From: Phymatolithon calcareum
Taxonomy: Eukaryota > Rhodophyta > Florideophyceae > Hapalidiales
Direction: 5' to 3'
NCBI GenBank assembly: GCA_977006965.1
Contig: OZ345385.1
Location: 62,001-126,000, forward strand
DNA: 64,000 nt
Both the position numbers and the translations under genes were made by a program. The notes under the pieces are model-generated. The model did no database searches, was not told the DNA's origin, and was given only the letters and a program-made list of their open reading frames with translations. Of the stretch, positions 30,350 to 40,784 are shown in pieces (the first letter of the stretch is position 1; each line of letters begins with the position of its first letter).

Positions 30350-30628
30350 ATCGCCGACGAGACCAGGAATCCCACAATCGATGTCGTATTAATCGCCAGG
30401 GTCCTGAGGTGGAACTGGCTCGGACACATCCTTAGGACGGATGAGCTTCGCCTTATCCGACAGATCCTTCTTCAATGTGTTCGACCAACACCAGACTCAA
30501 TCTTTGGCGACTTACCTGACCTTGACGTGCAAGCCGCTACCAAGCTCGCGACAAATAGGATAGAATGGAAAAAACTTAGACCCTCGAAGCGTTGCTAGCC
30601 CCACTAGGGGAATATGCAGAATGAATGA
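30350..30628 (+). mobile_element. LINE-D 3' insertion in the bromoperoxidase gene
   Basis: 279 bp flanked by a perfect 13-bp duplication, ATTCACAAGTCCT, at 30337-30349 and 30629-30641. It encodes LRWNWLGHILRTDELRLIRQ and TPDSIFGDLPDLDVQAATKL to a TAG, then a short UTR (CCACTAGGGGAATATGCAG) and an (AATG)n tail. It is antisense to the host gene. Confidence 0.93.
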
Positions 30629-31393
30629 ATTCACAAGTCCTCCGAGAGCCTCAGGTCGCAGACGTCTGTGCACATTGAACATCTGGAAACGAGCAGCCTT
30701 CAAAGCACGAGTCGCCACCTCGGTCACAACACTGAGGATGTGAGGATCTCCGAAATTCGTGAAACCTTACTGGTTATCAATCTTGTCCGGAGCCTGGAAG
30801 GGAAGTCCGGCATCAAATGGTACACCATTTGCCAGCAGAATGATGCACGCATTGAGGTACGCCTCATACAAAGCATCAAAATGAAACCATGTGGCAATAT
30901 TACGCATGGTGGCAAACAGCCTCTTTCCAGGCTCATACACCTCAAGTCCACGAAGGTCAGCAGCGTCTTGCACATCCAAGAAGGTATCCATGTCGGCCAA
31001 AAAGTCCATTTCAGCAGCGGCAATACGCACACGTTGATTAATAGTGATGGAACCATATGCAATGATGCTGTCAAACTCATCGGCAGCATTCGGACTGACA
31101 AAGTCTTTGATTCCGACGGTGGCACTTCCGAGCTGCTTGCTTCCGACGATGAGAAACTGGCTGAGAAACGGACCGACGGTAGTTCCGGGAAGAATACCAC
31201 GGAAGATGTTATCGATCGTGACTGTTCCGCGACGTCTCCGAATTTGCTCCGGGGTGTCACCAACTTTGGCGGGCTTGGAAAACCACTCAAGACTGTTGAG
31301 TTGTTCGATGGTGAAATCGAAGAAATCTTAGAAATCTTTGCATTCCGGTGTGTTCCATGCCCGGAATGGAATATCGCGAGCAAGGGCCACTAG

Positions 31394-31720
31394 GAGAAGA
31401 AGAAGAAGAGGAGATTTTTATTTTAGTGTTACCAACGCATCTTCTGACACTTGGGGCAACACTTCTGAAGAGCGACGAAGACTCTATCCGAACCCAAAGG
31501 CTCCATTCTGTCAAAAAGTGGCATAATCAGCAAAATTCCAAAACCTACCTCTGATCTCACGGAAGAGATCTCGAGGGGGAAGATCATTTCGCTTCTATTG
31601 CCACGCAGCGATCTTCTCGCTCGGCGGTGCGCACAGGGAGGTTTTAGGACATCCCAGGTCATTGCTGCGCCGAAGCGCCATGGGCGAGTTAACCGACTTC
31701 CCGGGTCCTGGCAAGCGTTG
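31394..31720 (-). mobile_element. S1 retroposon insertion in the bromoperoxidase gene
   Basis: From the plus strand: (GAA)n at 31392-31409, TTTTATTTTAGTGTTACCAA, GACACTTGGGGCAACACTTC, then the S1 body up to ~31720 with GTTAACCGACTTCCCGGGTC. It separates the N-terminal third from the rest of the gene and has the same orientation as the gene. No clean target duplication was found, so a deletion may have accompanied it. Confidence 0.8.
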
Positions 31721-32049
31721 GAGCTGAAGGCATGCAACAGACTGTGCATCCGGCCTCTCGAGATCGAAAGTGAGACCGGCACCCATACATTCCCAGCCTC
31801 TTACTTCCACCTCAAGGCTCTTGGCGAGCTCGGATCTCCAGATGGGCCTACCGAACTCATCGCGAGCGGGTCCGAGGGCGAACTTGGCGATCTCCTCTGG
31901 ATCGCCACTATCGGCGGCACGGACAAAATCGGCACAGTCAATTGGATCGGCGACAGTGCCACTATCGGTATGCTTGAGACCTTTGGTGAAAGATGCGATA
32001 TGACTGGGGCCGCCAGTCTCGGGATCATGGAACGTTAACTCTTCATCGT

Positions 32050-33300
32050 TGACCTTCGACGGAATCAAGAAAGGAAAAAAGACACGAAAAGGGACACGCA
32101 CACACACTAAGGCCAAAGCGGGGCTGCTGGACAGCGGGCACAATGCAACGCGCAGTAGGGCTTCGTGCACAGCGCAGCACGCAGGGACGCAACACGCACT
32201 GCGGCGGTGTGCACTGTGTAGCGCGCGGCGGGGCAGCACGCCGAACGGCGGCGCAGAGAGTACTGAGCGAAGCGGAGTGGTGGGCACAGTCCAAAGTGCA
32301 GAACGGCTGCTTGCACAGCGCAGCACGCCGGGGTATAGCACGCACGGGGGCGGTGGGCACTGTGTAGCGGGGCGGCGGGGAAAGTGCTGCACGCGGCTTG
32401 GGGGTGCGGGCGGTGATGGCGCTGGCAAAACGCAAGGGGAGGAAAGCTGGTTCGGACGATGTATTACCGGAGCGGCGGTACAGGGCGCACGGCAGCTACC
32501 ATAAACGCTGTTGACGGTTTGATGATATCTGTTTTGGACGTAAACATTAGAGGCTGTCTGGCTCTCTGATTTTTAAATCTCTTTTGGCTGCTCTGCTTGA
32601 GCTGTGCCGGCAAGAAGCGAAACGCTGAAGTAGTACGCGCGAAAGTACATTACAATATCACCTTTGGGGAATACCTTTCCAATGCTGTTTCTTCCTGTAC
32701 ACAAGTGCGCCGCAAGTATTTTTTACTATTAAGCGTATCCTTTTCGTCAACTATGGATCATTCTTCTTCGTTTCGCTTCCAAGTCGAAATGAATAAGGTG
32801 AAACCGACTTTTCTCAAGTAGCTTTACTATCGATTCGCAGATTGCTTTCGATCGTCAAGCCCCACCAGAGAAAAAGTAGAAAGAACCTGTCATGCCACGG
32901 ACTACCGATTCTCTCATCGCCTTGATGTATTCATTACCATGCCTTCCAACTCAGCATAGTAATGTACTTTCTCTACACTGTAGTTTGTAATGTTTGATAT
33001 ATCTGCCCGATTTAGCCTTATTGAAAGGAAAAGCCCTCAGAATTTGACCACTTCGGCACTGCGCAAAAACATCTTGAAGAACTGGCCAAATGAGATGGTC
33101 ATACTCTACGGTTTGTGTGACGTTATGAACGAGGAATAATAGAACTGGGAAATGCTGTCTGTGCTTTACATCGTGCTCTCTACGTCTACGCTGCGTGAGG
33201 ATTAAATTGTTTCTGACTTTAGGATTACAACTACACTCACTGAGCGGGATCATCGTATGATAACTTTATCTCGCGGCACACTTTAGCTGTTTAGTCGACG
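32050..33300. other. Upstream region of bromoperoxidase relic; GC-rich repeats, then no gene
   Basis: 32100-32430 is GC-rich with many imperfect repeats of CACAGCGCAGCACGC and GGCGGTGNGCACTGTGTAGC, probably expanded local repeats. 32500-33300 shows only short frames and no motif. No start codon for the enzyme can be fixed. Confidence 0.5.
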
Positions 33301-33420
33301 ATGATCATCATAAAGTTCAATCCATTTCCATCGTCAAGGAAGAGTCTTTTTCATTCATCCCACCATCTCGGTGAAGAACCAATGTTCACCACGAGCGGAA
33401 GGCGAGACCTCTTTATGTCT

Positions 33421-33451
33421 TCCCGTCAGCTCGTAGATGGAGCTGACGGGA
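33421..33451. repeat. Perfect 12-bp hairpin
   Basis: TCCCGTCAGCTC (33421-33432) pairs perfectly with 33440-33451 around a 7-base loop. It is not followed by a T-run. Confidence 0.7.
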
Positions 33452-33611
33452 CTACTTATTACTATTCCATCGGTGATCAGTCGACGGCGATGACCAAGTA
33501 GCTATACATTACAGTGTCCAGTTACAGTGCGCTAACGCATAGTACGACATCTGTAACCAGTGAGCCTTTATTGGGTGACGTTCTAGAATACGACCTGTCA
33601 GGTGCACACGA

Positions 33612-34668
33612 GTACAGTCAACCCTCCATAACTGGATGGCTTCAGTCGGGGAGTCAGAAATCCAGATATCGAGGATATTCCAGGAGTGAATTCATATCAT
33701 ATCGCAAAGACTACACGTGTAGCTCAGCAGCTCATGTGGCAGAGGCAGCCGACGTGTAGTTTCGCCAATCGATACCGACACACTGCGCGAATCTGAGAAT
33801 CCAGGGAGCAGAGAAGCGATAGTATAAATTTCAAAAGATGCAATTGTTGACGGCATTAGGCTCGTGGGAACTGTCCGGTCCGGAACTGCAACATCACTGG
33901 AGGATCATGGTGACACCGATGTATTAGTGTATATCTGCGTAACTGCTGCGCATGCGTACAGTATGAACCAACTGTGGCAGATAAAGTGCTTGAAGCGTGT
34001 GTAAGGTTGGAGAATCTGACGAGCCGTCAGGTGGTATCACGCTTTTGGAACCGCGGTCAGAGTTGGGAATATGGACGCCATTGGCAGCAACAGACTTCAC
34101 GCAGAGGATGTAGAGGAGCTAGTCACATTGGATGATGCAACAATAAGCCCAGAAACGCCTGGAGCGCTTTTCGAAGATGGCGACGGACCGACCGGATAGT
34201 CACGAAAGTAGATGGAGGCTCCGCGGATAGCAGAGATACAGAGGGGCTTGCGCAGGCCTGATGTAGCGGGGATAACTGGTATTCGCATGCTAATTGCCGA
34301 CATACTTGCTTTCGCTGAAAACCCGGATTACAAAGAAAAGGTTGGTGATGCAATTGTAGAAATTCTCACATTTGCAGTTGTGGATGGGGCAGCACTAACT
34401 AGATTGGGGTTTCCATGACTTCAGAGGGCTGCAGGAGCGCAAGTGCAGCTTTAAAGAGCTGGGTCGCTGATGACTATATCCCCATTCGAAGATTATGTGG
34501 TAGCTAAAATCGTGTTCGACGGCATTGCTGGGATCGGGATTGCTACGACTATGGAGGGCTGAATGCTGGCGCAGTGTCAACAGTCCTCGTAGACGCGATC
34601 GGTAATAAGATGCGCGTACACTCCAGCACTCTTACCGAGGTCTGGCCGCCATGGAGATGGAGGGCTGT
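33612..34668. mobile_element. Possible decayed pogo/Tc1-type element
   Basis: TACAGTCAACCCTCCATAAC at 33612-33631 looks like the left end of a pogo/Tigger-type element. Inverse sequences with ATGGAGGGCTG occur near 34550 and 34653-34666 as candidate right ends. Inside are two short frames: 34072-34200 (acidic; EELVTLDDATISPETPGALF) and 34212-34418 (68 residues; RRPDVAGITGIRMLIADILA, EKVGDAIVEILTFAVVDGAA). Neither resembles a transposase. Boundaries are uncertain. Confidence 0.35.
34212..34418 (+). CDS. Small hypothetical protein
   Basis: 68 residues from the ATG at 34212 (MEAPRIAEIQRGLRRPD) to a stop, amphipathic and helix-prone, no known motif. It may be the tail of a longer broken gene with the acidic frame just upstream (34072-34200), which is separated by a stop. 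Confidence 0.3.
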   Translation: MEAPRIAEIQRGLRRPDVAGITGIRMLIADILAFAENPDYKEKVGDAIVEILTFAVVDGAALTRLGFP

Positions 34669-35000
34669 GCCTTACTACATTCTGTGGACAAGCGGTAACG
34701 TGCAGAAAATGCTCCGTGGCATGTACTCAATATTTTATACATTTTTAAAGTATGCGCCGTGCATCGGTAGTCAGGATATTCTACTAAGTGAGTATTCAGA
34801 ATATATTAAAATTTCGCTAAATTTTGAGCTAAACGGTTTTCGTGGACGCACGCAATATTCTAAAAACCGAGGCTGTACGCTTAAAGAGGATCCATTTATG
34901 AAGGATTGACTGTACATTAAATTCAATAATTTTGCTGATACATCAATTCCCTCATAATTTTGTGTGCAGAAACGACTGCTGATTTTTATTTATTTTTTGG

Positions 35001-35128
35001 TTCATTGAAAATTTGCTTTCCTCCCACTTTTTTTTACTTTCCCATGACAGCAGGTGTACAGTACTGTACCTTCCATTGAAAATTGCTTTCCTCCCCCTCT
35101 TTTGCTTTCCGCTGCCAGCAGGTACCTT
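35001..35128. repeat. Imperfect tandem duplication, ~60-bp units
   Basis: TTCATTGAAAATTTGCTTTC (35000s) and TTCCATTGAAAATTGCTTTC (35070s) each lead through a T/C-rich run to CAGCAGGT. Pyrimidine-rich and non-coding. Confidence 0.65.
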
Positions 35129-35419
35129 CACGTCAAGCAATCAGTGCGCTCGCCGCCGACCAATCTACTTCGCCCTCGTACCTTGTCGTCGGCAACCGCC
35201 GGATAACTTTGGCGAGCGCGGCACCGCGAATTGACTCTGCCGCACACCTGCCTGGCGCGGGGGTGGACCGCAGCTGTCCAAGCGCCGTCCATTCGTCATG
35301 TTGGTAGTCGCCAATACCGAATTCGTGCCTATTGCGCATGCATAGGCCTGCCGTCCATGTGCCATGCCGCTCATTGTCCGAGCAAACGTCGGACGCCGCA
35401 CAAGTCCGCCTTCATCGCG

Positions 35420-36349
35420 ATGAAGTCTGCATGGCGCTCCTGAATAGCGCTCCTTTTGCTCTTTCGCTTCCTTCTATTTACCGTCGGCTGGTTCTATGAA
35501 TCCGATCACCACTGCTCCATCTTCACCAGCCTGCACAAGTTCCGCCGCTGCGAGAACGTCCTGCGCGCCCACCGCAAAGCCGGGCTCGGACCGAGCATCT
35601 GCCGGTCGCCCTCCTGGCGCAGCGATCGTGCATTCGCGCGGACATTGTTCCCGGTCCACATGTGCCGGCAGGAGACCGCGTGCATCAGGCAGGCGCTTGC
35701 GCGCAAGACGTGAGATGAGACGGCGAAGGTGATGAAGGACGTGCTGCGCGTGCGGGGGAGGGGCAATGCGTTGCGGAATGAGATGCGCCTCTCGCGCGAC
35801 GCGGCGTATGTAAGGGCAGTGGATAAATTGACGTCGTCGTCGACGCGCGCGGAGTTGCTGCGGTTTATCGCGAGAGGGGGGAGGGTGGATTTTCGCTCGC
35901 AGTTTGGCAACCCGATCTACCGGGAGGTTGCCGCGTATTTCACTGCCAAGGCGCGGATGCGAAGGCTGCTCTCATCTGCGAGGGTGAGAAAAGCTCTTAG
36001 GGTGCGTGAGGAGACAAGCGCAAAGTACTTGGGCAGAATGAAGGTCCATTTGACCGTGTCATGACTACAAAGTCGAAGTTGAGAACGAAGCGCAAGTCGA
36101 TTGTTAGTAATGTGCGCAAATGGCTGGGGGAAAATCAAGGAGGCTGCGCGGTGGATGCGCGTTGTGCAGGGCGAGGCGGTGCAAGTAAGGTTTTACCGCG
36201 CGGAGTTCCGCGAGGTGCGGAGGGAAGTTGCGAAGGGACAGAGGGAGGTGGATGAAGTTAAGAGGAAAATCGCGTGCAAGGTGGTGGAGAGGAGTTACCA
36301 CCGCGATAGGCTGGCGAAGGAGAAGAAGAGGTGTGTGGATACATTTTGA
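35420..36349 (+). pseudogene. Triplicated family, copy 1 (unrecognised protein)
   Basis: Starts ATGAAGTCTGCATGG but hits a TGA after seven codons. Coding blocks shared with copies 2 and 3 then follow: FYESDHHC, LHKFRRCENVLRAHRKAGLG, CRQETACIRQALARKT, TGA (35711-35713), then in the same frame RLSRDAAYVRAVDKLTSSST, FGNPIYREVAAYFTAKARMR and KLRTKRKSIVSNVRKWLG. A frameshift near 36125 leads into RWMRVVQGEAVQ and EVRREVAKGQREVDEVKRKI. The first half is Cys-containing and might have followed a signal peptide (clear only in copy 2). The second half is very rich in Arg, Lys and Glu and probably helical. No family recognised; not a working gene. Confidence 0.6.
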
Positions 36350-36354
36350 AGTTT

Positions 36355-37117
36355 GTCGAAACGGGTTGTTGCGCGGCAGAAAAAGAACTGCAAGTAGAGT
36401 GTAGAGTGTACTACGGAAGGGGTAAACTGGTAAATCGTTCTTCTAATAACCTCTTGGAAGTTGTTGCCTGCTAGCTCAAAATGCATTCTGACAACATAAC
36501 GAGCTCCCAGCCAGCCGCTCATTCTCATCGTGTGTCTTGAATTGAATACTGTTCCCATCCAGTGAGAATAAGCACCCTGAACAATCCAATTTTGCATCTC
36601 CGCACCTCTGCTCCACAGCTAAACCTGCTTGTCTTGAACTACCCACGCACTTCTTCCCCCCCCCCGCTTCGTACCACTGATCTACATTCACATCCCAGTG
36701 CCCGCGTGATCCCAGAATCAGCCCTCTTGCTAACTGAATGTCTTGATTACGTACTTTTGGATTCCAGCAATCTCTTGGCTTCTTCCTGAACCTAAAATAA
36801 CTCCTTCGGTCTCTTCCCACTTTGGATGCCTTATGTTTGCAGCACATCATTCTTACCCTACGAAGTCGTGCGGAATATTCTTCCACGGGAAGTCGTTTGT
36901 GCATCGTGTGTGGTTCCATGTGCGTCATTCCCGCATACACTACAGTGAATGTTCGGGCTAGTGAAAAATGGTTTTCATCGTGCTGCCATTCTTTGCGTTG
37001 AATACTCGCAAGTACATTTTTAGGGAGTGGTCATCCCGTTTTTACCGTGCGATTGGGCTCAAAGAATAATTTTAGGAAATTTGTCCTCCCTAAGGTATTG
37101 CCGCCTGATCCGAATTA
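36355..37117. other. Spacer between family copies 1 and 2
   Basis: No supported gene. Just before 37117 the sequence GTATTGCCGCCTGATCCGAA marks the shared upstream flank also seen before copy 3 (near 39530). Confidence 0.4.
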
Positions 37118-37516
37118 AGGCCCGTTTTACACGACACAAATCGAGCGTGAGGGGTGTGTATTTGTCATAGGATATTTTCTAAGCTATTTCGAGAGTTTTA
37201 GACAACACTTTTTTTGTTTGCACCGCCACGTATTACAGTTGTGCGCGAAAGTGGAGGTAGCCTACTTGAGTAGTATTTCATTCTTTCAAATTTGACCGTA
37301 TTTTAAATCATGCCGCCAGCAATGCTTTCATAAATCCTCACGCAACTTACGCGACTCCAAATCTGCGCCGAAGGGAGTCGAGATTTTTGCATGAGGATTT
37401 TATGATAGACGTGAGCCGGTGTAAATCGAAACTCACAAGAACCAATCGTTCGCTTACAACAATACGCCACATTCGCACGCACACGCCTGATTTGTGTCGT
37501 GTAAAACGGCCTGTTA
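37115..37516. mobile_element. Harbinger-type MITE (element 37118-37513, TTA targets)
   Basis: Terminal inverted repeats of 25 bp: 37118-37142 begins AGGCCCGTTTTACACGACAC and pairs with 37489-37513. TTA flanks both sides (37115-37117, 37514-37516). The neighbouring sequence matches the uninterrupted flank of copy 3 (CCGAATTACGCG), so the empty site is known. At 396 bp and without coding it is non-autonomous. The first 13 bases resemble the ends of the autonomous element at 10.9-14.8 kb (GGCCCGTTTCAAAC). An internal inverted repeat (TCATAAATCCTCA / TGAGGATTTTATGA) adds structure. Confidence 0.88.
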
Positions 37517-37753
37517 CCCACGCACTCTGCCGTCCGCTACCACTGGAAACTTTGGCTGGCGCGGCACCGCGAATTGACTCCGCGCCACCTGCCTGTGCGT
37601 CTTCCGCACCGCAGCAGTCTGCCCCCGCCAGCCATCATGCTAGCGGCCGCGAGCGCCGAATTCGCACCTATTGCGCCTCTATAGCCACTCCGCTGCGTCC
37701 TTGTCGCCCATTGTTCGCAAACGTAGGACTCCACGCAACGCGCGTTCCTCGCG

Positions 37754-38757
37754 ATGAAGTCTGCCTGGCGCACCTCGCTGACGCTCCTCTTCCATTTCCC
37801 TCCACTTGCGCTCGGTTGGTTTTTCGAATCCGACCACCGCTGCTTCGTCCACTGCGGCCGCGCAGTTTCCTGCGGTTCACCACCCTGCACAAGTTCCGCC
37901 CCTGCGAGAAGTTCCGGCACGCTTACCGCAAAGCCGGGCTCGGACCGGGCATCTGCCGGTCGCCCTCCTGGCTCTGCGATCATGCATTCGCGTGGAAATT
38001 CTTTCCGGTCCGCGTGTGCCGGCAGGAGACCGCGTGCATCAGGCAGGCGCTCGCGCGCAAGACGTGAGATGAGACGGAGAAGGTGATGAGGGACGTACTG
38101 CGCGTGCGGGAGAGGGGAAACGCGCTGCAGAATGAGATGCGCCTCTCGCGCGACGCGGCGTATGTGAGGGCGGTGGATAAATTGACGTCGTCGTCGACGC
38201 GCGCGGAGTTGCTGCCATTTATCGCGAGTGGTGGGAACGTGGATTTGCGTTTGCAGTTTGGTAACCCGATCTACCGAAAGGTTGCCGTGTATTTGACTGC
38301 CAATGCGCGGATGAGAAGATTGCTCGCGGCATCGCGGTAGCGCAGGGCGCGGGACGAGACGCGGGCAAAGTACCTGCGGAGGATGGAGGGTCATTTCGAG
38401 CCTGTGATGGGCACAAAGCCGAAATTGCGCACGAAGCGCAAAGTGCTCATTCGTAACGTGTGCAAGTGGCTGGGGGAAATCAAGAAGATTGCGCGGTGGA
38501 TTCGGGTCGTACAGGACGATGCGGTGCAGTTAAGGTTCGACCAGATGGAGTTTGGCGAGGTGAGACGGGAGGTTGCGAGAGGAGGGAGGGAGATGGATGA
38601 CGTTAAGAGGAAAATCGCGGGAAATGTGGTGGAGAAGAGTTACCACCGCAATAGACTGGCGGAGGAGAAGAAGAAGCTTGTGTATGTCGAAACGGGTTGT
38701 TGCGTGGCAGGAGAAGAACTGCAAGTAGTGTGTAGTACTGAAGGGGTAAAGTATTAA
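37754..38757 (+). pseudogene. Triplicated family, copy 2 (best preserved)
   Basis: Starts at the ATG 37754 with MKSAWRTSLTLLFHFPPLAL, a plausible signal peptide, then GWFFESDHRCFVHCGRAVSC. A frameshift leads into TTLHKFRPCEKFRHAYRKAG, PVRVCRQETACIRQALARKT, TGA (38065-38067). The same frame reopens with MRDVLRVRERGNALQNEMRL and VDKLTSSSTRAELLPFIASG. A TAG at 38338-38340 follows, then RAKYLRRMEGHFEPVMGTKP and a long charged helical end (GEVRREVARGGREMDDVKRK) to the TAA at 38755-38757. It is the only copy with an open N terminus. The region after the TAG (38341-38757) is one uninterrupted frame. Unknown function. Confidence 0.62.
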
Positions 38758-38766
38758 ATTTTGGTC

Positions 38767-38960
38767 CGTGCAGCTCACGTGACTCACGTGACTGCCTGCT
38801 GGAGGACGGGTTCTGTGGACAGAAAGTCGAGATGCTACGCGGAGACGAGAGCGGGCGAATGTGGTAGAAAGAGACGAACGCACAGCTGCACAGCGAAGTT
38901 TGGTCGGCATGTGGAGTTTTGCTAGCCTAGCCCTGGTTGCGCATCTCTCTGTACTGTACT
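38767..38960 (+). repeat. Dispersed repeat (inverted partner at 61960-62145)
   Basis: CAGCTCACGTGACT, ATGCTACGCGGAGACGAGAG and GCGAATGTGGTAGAAAGAG match the reverse complement of 61960-62145 across ~180 bp. Element type unknown. It directly follows family copy 2. Confidence 0.75.
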
Positions 38961-38964
38961 GTAC

Positions 38965-39520
38965 CTGTTTCACTGCGTCAAGACTGGTTGCATTTCCAGG
39001 AGATACACGAGGTTAATTTTGCCGCGCGAGCATCGCGCCGACATGTGTTTGCGAGTGCTGAGTTCCACATTACCGCGTTCGTCGGTCCGGTGTAGTGGCA
39101 GTCCTCTTTGTTCCCCTGTATGCGAACGAGCGTTGTTATGCATGGAGTTCAACGCTACTGTACACACACACTGTCCCTTCATATGCGACCTCAGCTCCGA
39201 ATCGTGTTGACGGGGATTATGATATCCCTGTTCTTTTTTCCAGTACAGTAATATCTAATCTCGCCGCCTGAGCCTTTCACGTTGTGCCGTGCGGTTGAGG
39301 ACAATGTCTTACAGTATGCACAGTTACAGTACTTTGTCATTGCTGTGTGCGCACTGTGCTCCCATCCTTTGAAGCCATTTCCATTGAGGACCAATGGCGC
39401 AGAAATATTACAGTAGAACTACAGTAATGGTGCAGTACAGTATCAAAAAAAAGCTGACTATCAACTTCATGATAAATTTATCAAGAATCTTATTTTTCCA
39501 AATCTATCAAAACCAGTGCT
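38965..39520. other. Unassigned stretch
   Basis: Only short frames. Several ACTGTACTGTAC-like and TACAGTA motifs occur. No gene supported. Confidence 0.4.
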
Positions 39521-39776
39521 CCCTAACGTTTTGCCGCCTGATCCGAATTACGCGTTGTCTGCGCACTCTGCAGATCTGCCGTCCGCAACCGCAGGTACGC
39601 CGCCCACCTGCATGCGACGGCTTCCGCACCGCAGCAGACCGCGGTCACCATTCGTCATGTTGACGGTCTCCAGCTGCGATTTGCCTTTTCTTTCGCCTAC
39701 ATAGGCACTCGCCGTCCACCATGCCGCTCATTGTCCGAGCAAACGTCGGACGCCACGCAACTCGGTGTTCATCGCG

Positions 39777-40700
39777 ATGACATCTGAATGGCGCGCCTGA
39801 CTAGCGCTCCTTTTCTTCTTCATTTGCCTTCATTTGCCCTCGGCTCGTTCTACGAATACGACCACCGTGCTCCTCCCACTGTAGCTGCGCCGCCGACTGC
39901 AGTTACGGCAAATTCACCACCCTGAACAAGTTCCGTCGCTTCTCGAATTTCCTGCACGCTTATCGCAAGGCCGGTCTGAGCCCGTGCGTCTGCCGGTCAC
40001 CGTTGTGGCGTGGCGACCACTCGTTCACGCGGCGGTAAATCCAGGTCCGCGTGTGCCGGCAGGAGGTTGCGTGCATTCGACAAGCGCTCACTCGTAAACC
40101 TTGAGACGATGATGAGAAGATGATGGCAACGCGCTGAAGGATGATATGCGCTTCTCGCACGACGGCGCGTTACGTGCGGACAGTGGAAAAGAGTTCACAG
40201 GAGGCGGCGCGCGCGGAGTTGCTGCGGTCTATTGCACGCGGGGGAGTGTGGATGTGCGTTCGAAGTTCGGCAACCTGCTCTACCGCAAGGTGGCATCTTA
40301 TTTCCCCGCCAATGCGCGCATGTGGCGCCTGCTCGCGCCGTCGCGGGTGCGCAATGCGCACAGGACGCGCGACGAGGCGCGGGCAAAGTATCTGCGGAGG
40401 ATGGAGGGTCATTTCGAGCGTGTGATGGGCACAATGTGAAAGTTGCGCACGAAGCGCAAGTCGCGCATTCGTAGCGTGTACAAGTGGTTTGGGGGAAATC
40501 AAGAAGGTTGCGCGATGGATGCGGGTCGTGCAGGACGATGCGGTGCAGGTAAGGTTCTACCAGACGGAGTTTGGCGAGGTGAGACGGGAGGTTGCGAGAG
40601 GAGGGAGTTGGATGAAGTTAAGGGGATATCGCGGGCAAGGTGATGGAGAGGAGTTAGCACCGCGATAGAGTGGCGGAGGAGAAGAAGGGCTTGTGGATAC
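39777..40700 (+). pseudogene. Triplicated family, copy 3 (most decayed)
   Basis: Starts ATGACATCTGAATGG with a stop after six codons. The homologous blocks lie in several frames: FYEYDHR, TTLNKFRRFSNFLHAYRKAG, CRQEVACIRQALTRKP, TGA (40102-40104, same place as in the other copies), then FGNLLYRKVASYFPANARMW and KYLRRMEGHFERVMGT. It shares the upstream flank (CGGACGCC, then ATCGCGATGA) with copy 1. Multiple frameshifts. Confidence 0.55.
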
Positions 40701-40784
40701 TGTGAGTAGCTTTTCGAAAAGGGTTGTCGCTTGGCAGGGGAAGAACTGCAAGTAGAGTGTAGGATGCCACTAAACTCGATTAGA

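Larger units (their letters stand above)
29782..32045 (-). pseudogene. Vanadium-dependent bromoperoxidase pseudogene (red algal type)
   Basis: The minus strand, from 32045 down, encodes in order: an N-terminal part with FHDPETGGPSHIASFTKGLK, the block GWECMGAGLTFDLERPDAQS, a mid part with VTIDNIFRGILPGTTVGPFL and MDTFLDVQDAADLRGLEVYE, then NVHRRLRPEALGGLVN, and the C-terminal catalytic part with GVVAGAYVTFLKAFFDSDYE, CRNMAGVHYFSDAFESILL and LPKFDGITIRIWVE. The intact enzyme oxidises halide with H2O2 using bound vanadate. Breaks: a TAA at 30767-30769, another within 31320-31340, a frameshift near 31730, a LINE-D insertion (30350-30628) and an S1 insertion (31394-31720). Active-site positions are also altered: His to Tyr twice and Ser to Phe in the stretch MYPSYGFGYG, and the usual Lys before FNVHRRLRP is Met. 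The Arg and His of RNMAGVH remain. Family recognition is from memory of Corallina-type enzymes. Confidence 0.92.

Noticed and set aside
30724-31383. 219-codon minus-strand ORF
   Set aside because: It lies in a different frame from the bromoperoxidase blocks, which are unmistakable in the neighbouring frame.
31595-32428. 277-codon minus-strand ORF as one intact protein
   Set aside because: Only the middle is bromoperoxidase. The upstream part is GC-rich repeat sequence and the downstream part is the S1 retroposon.
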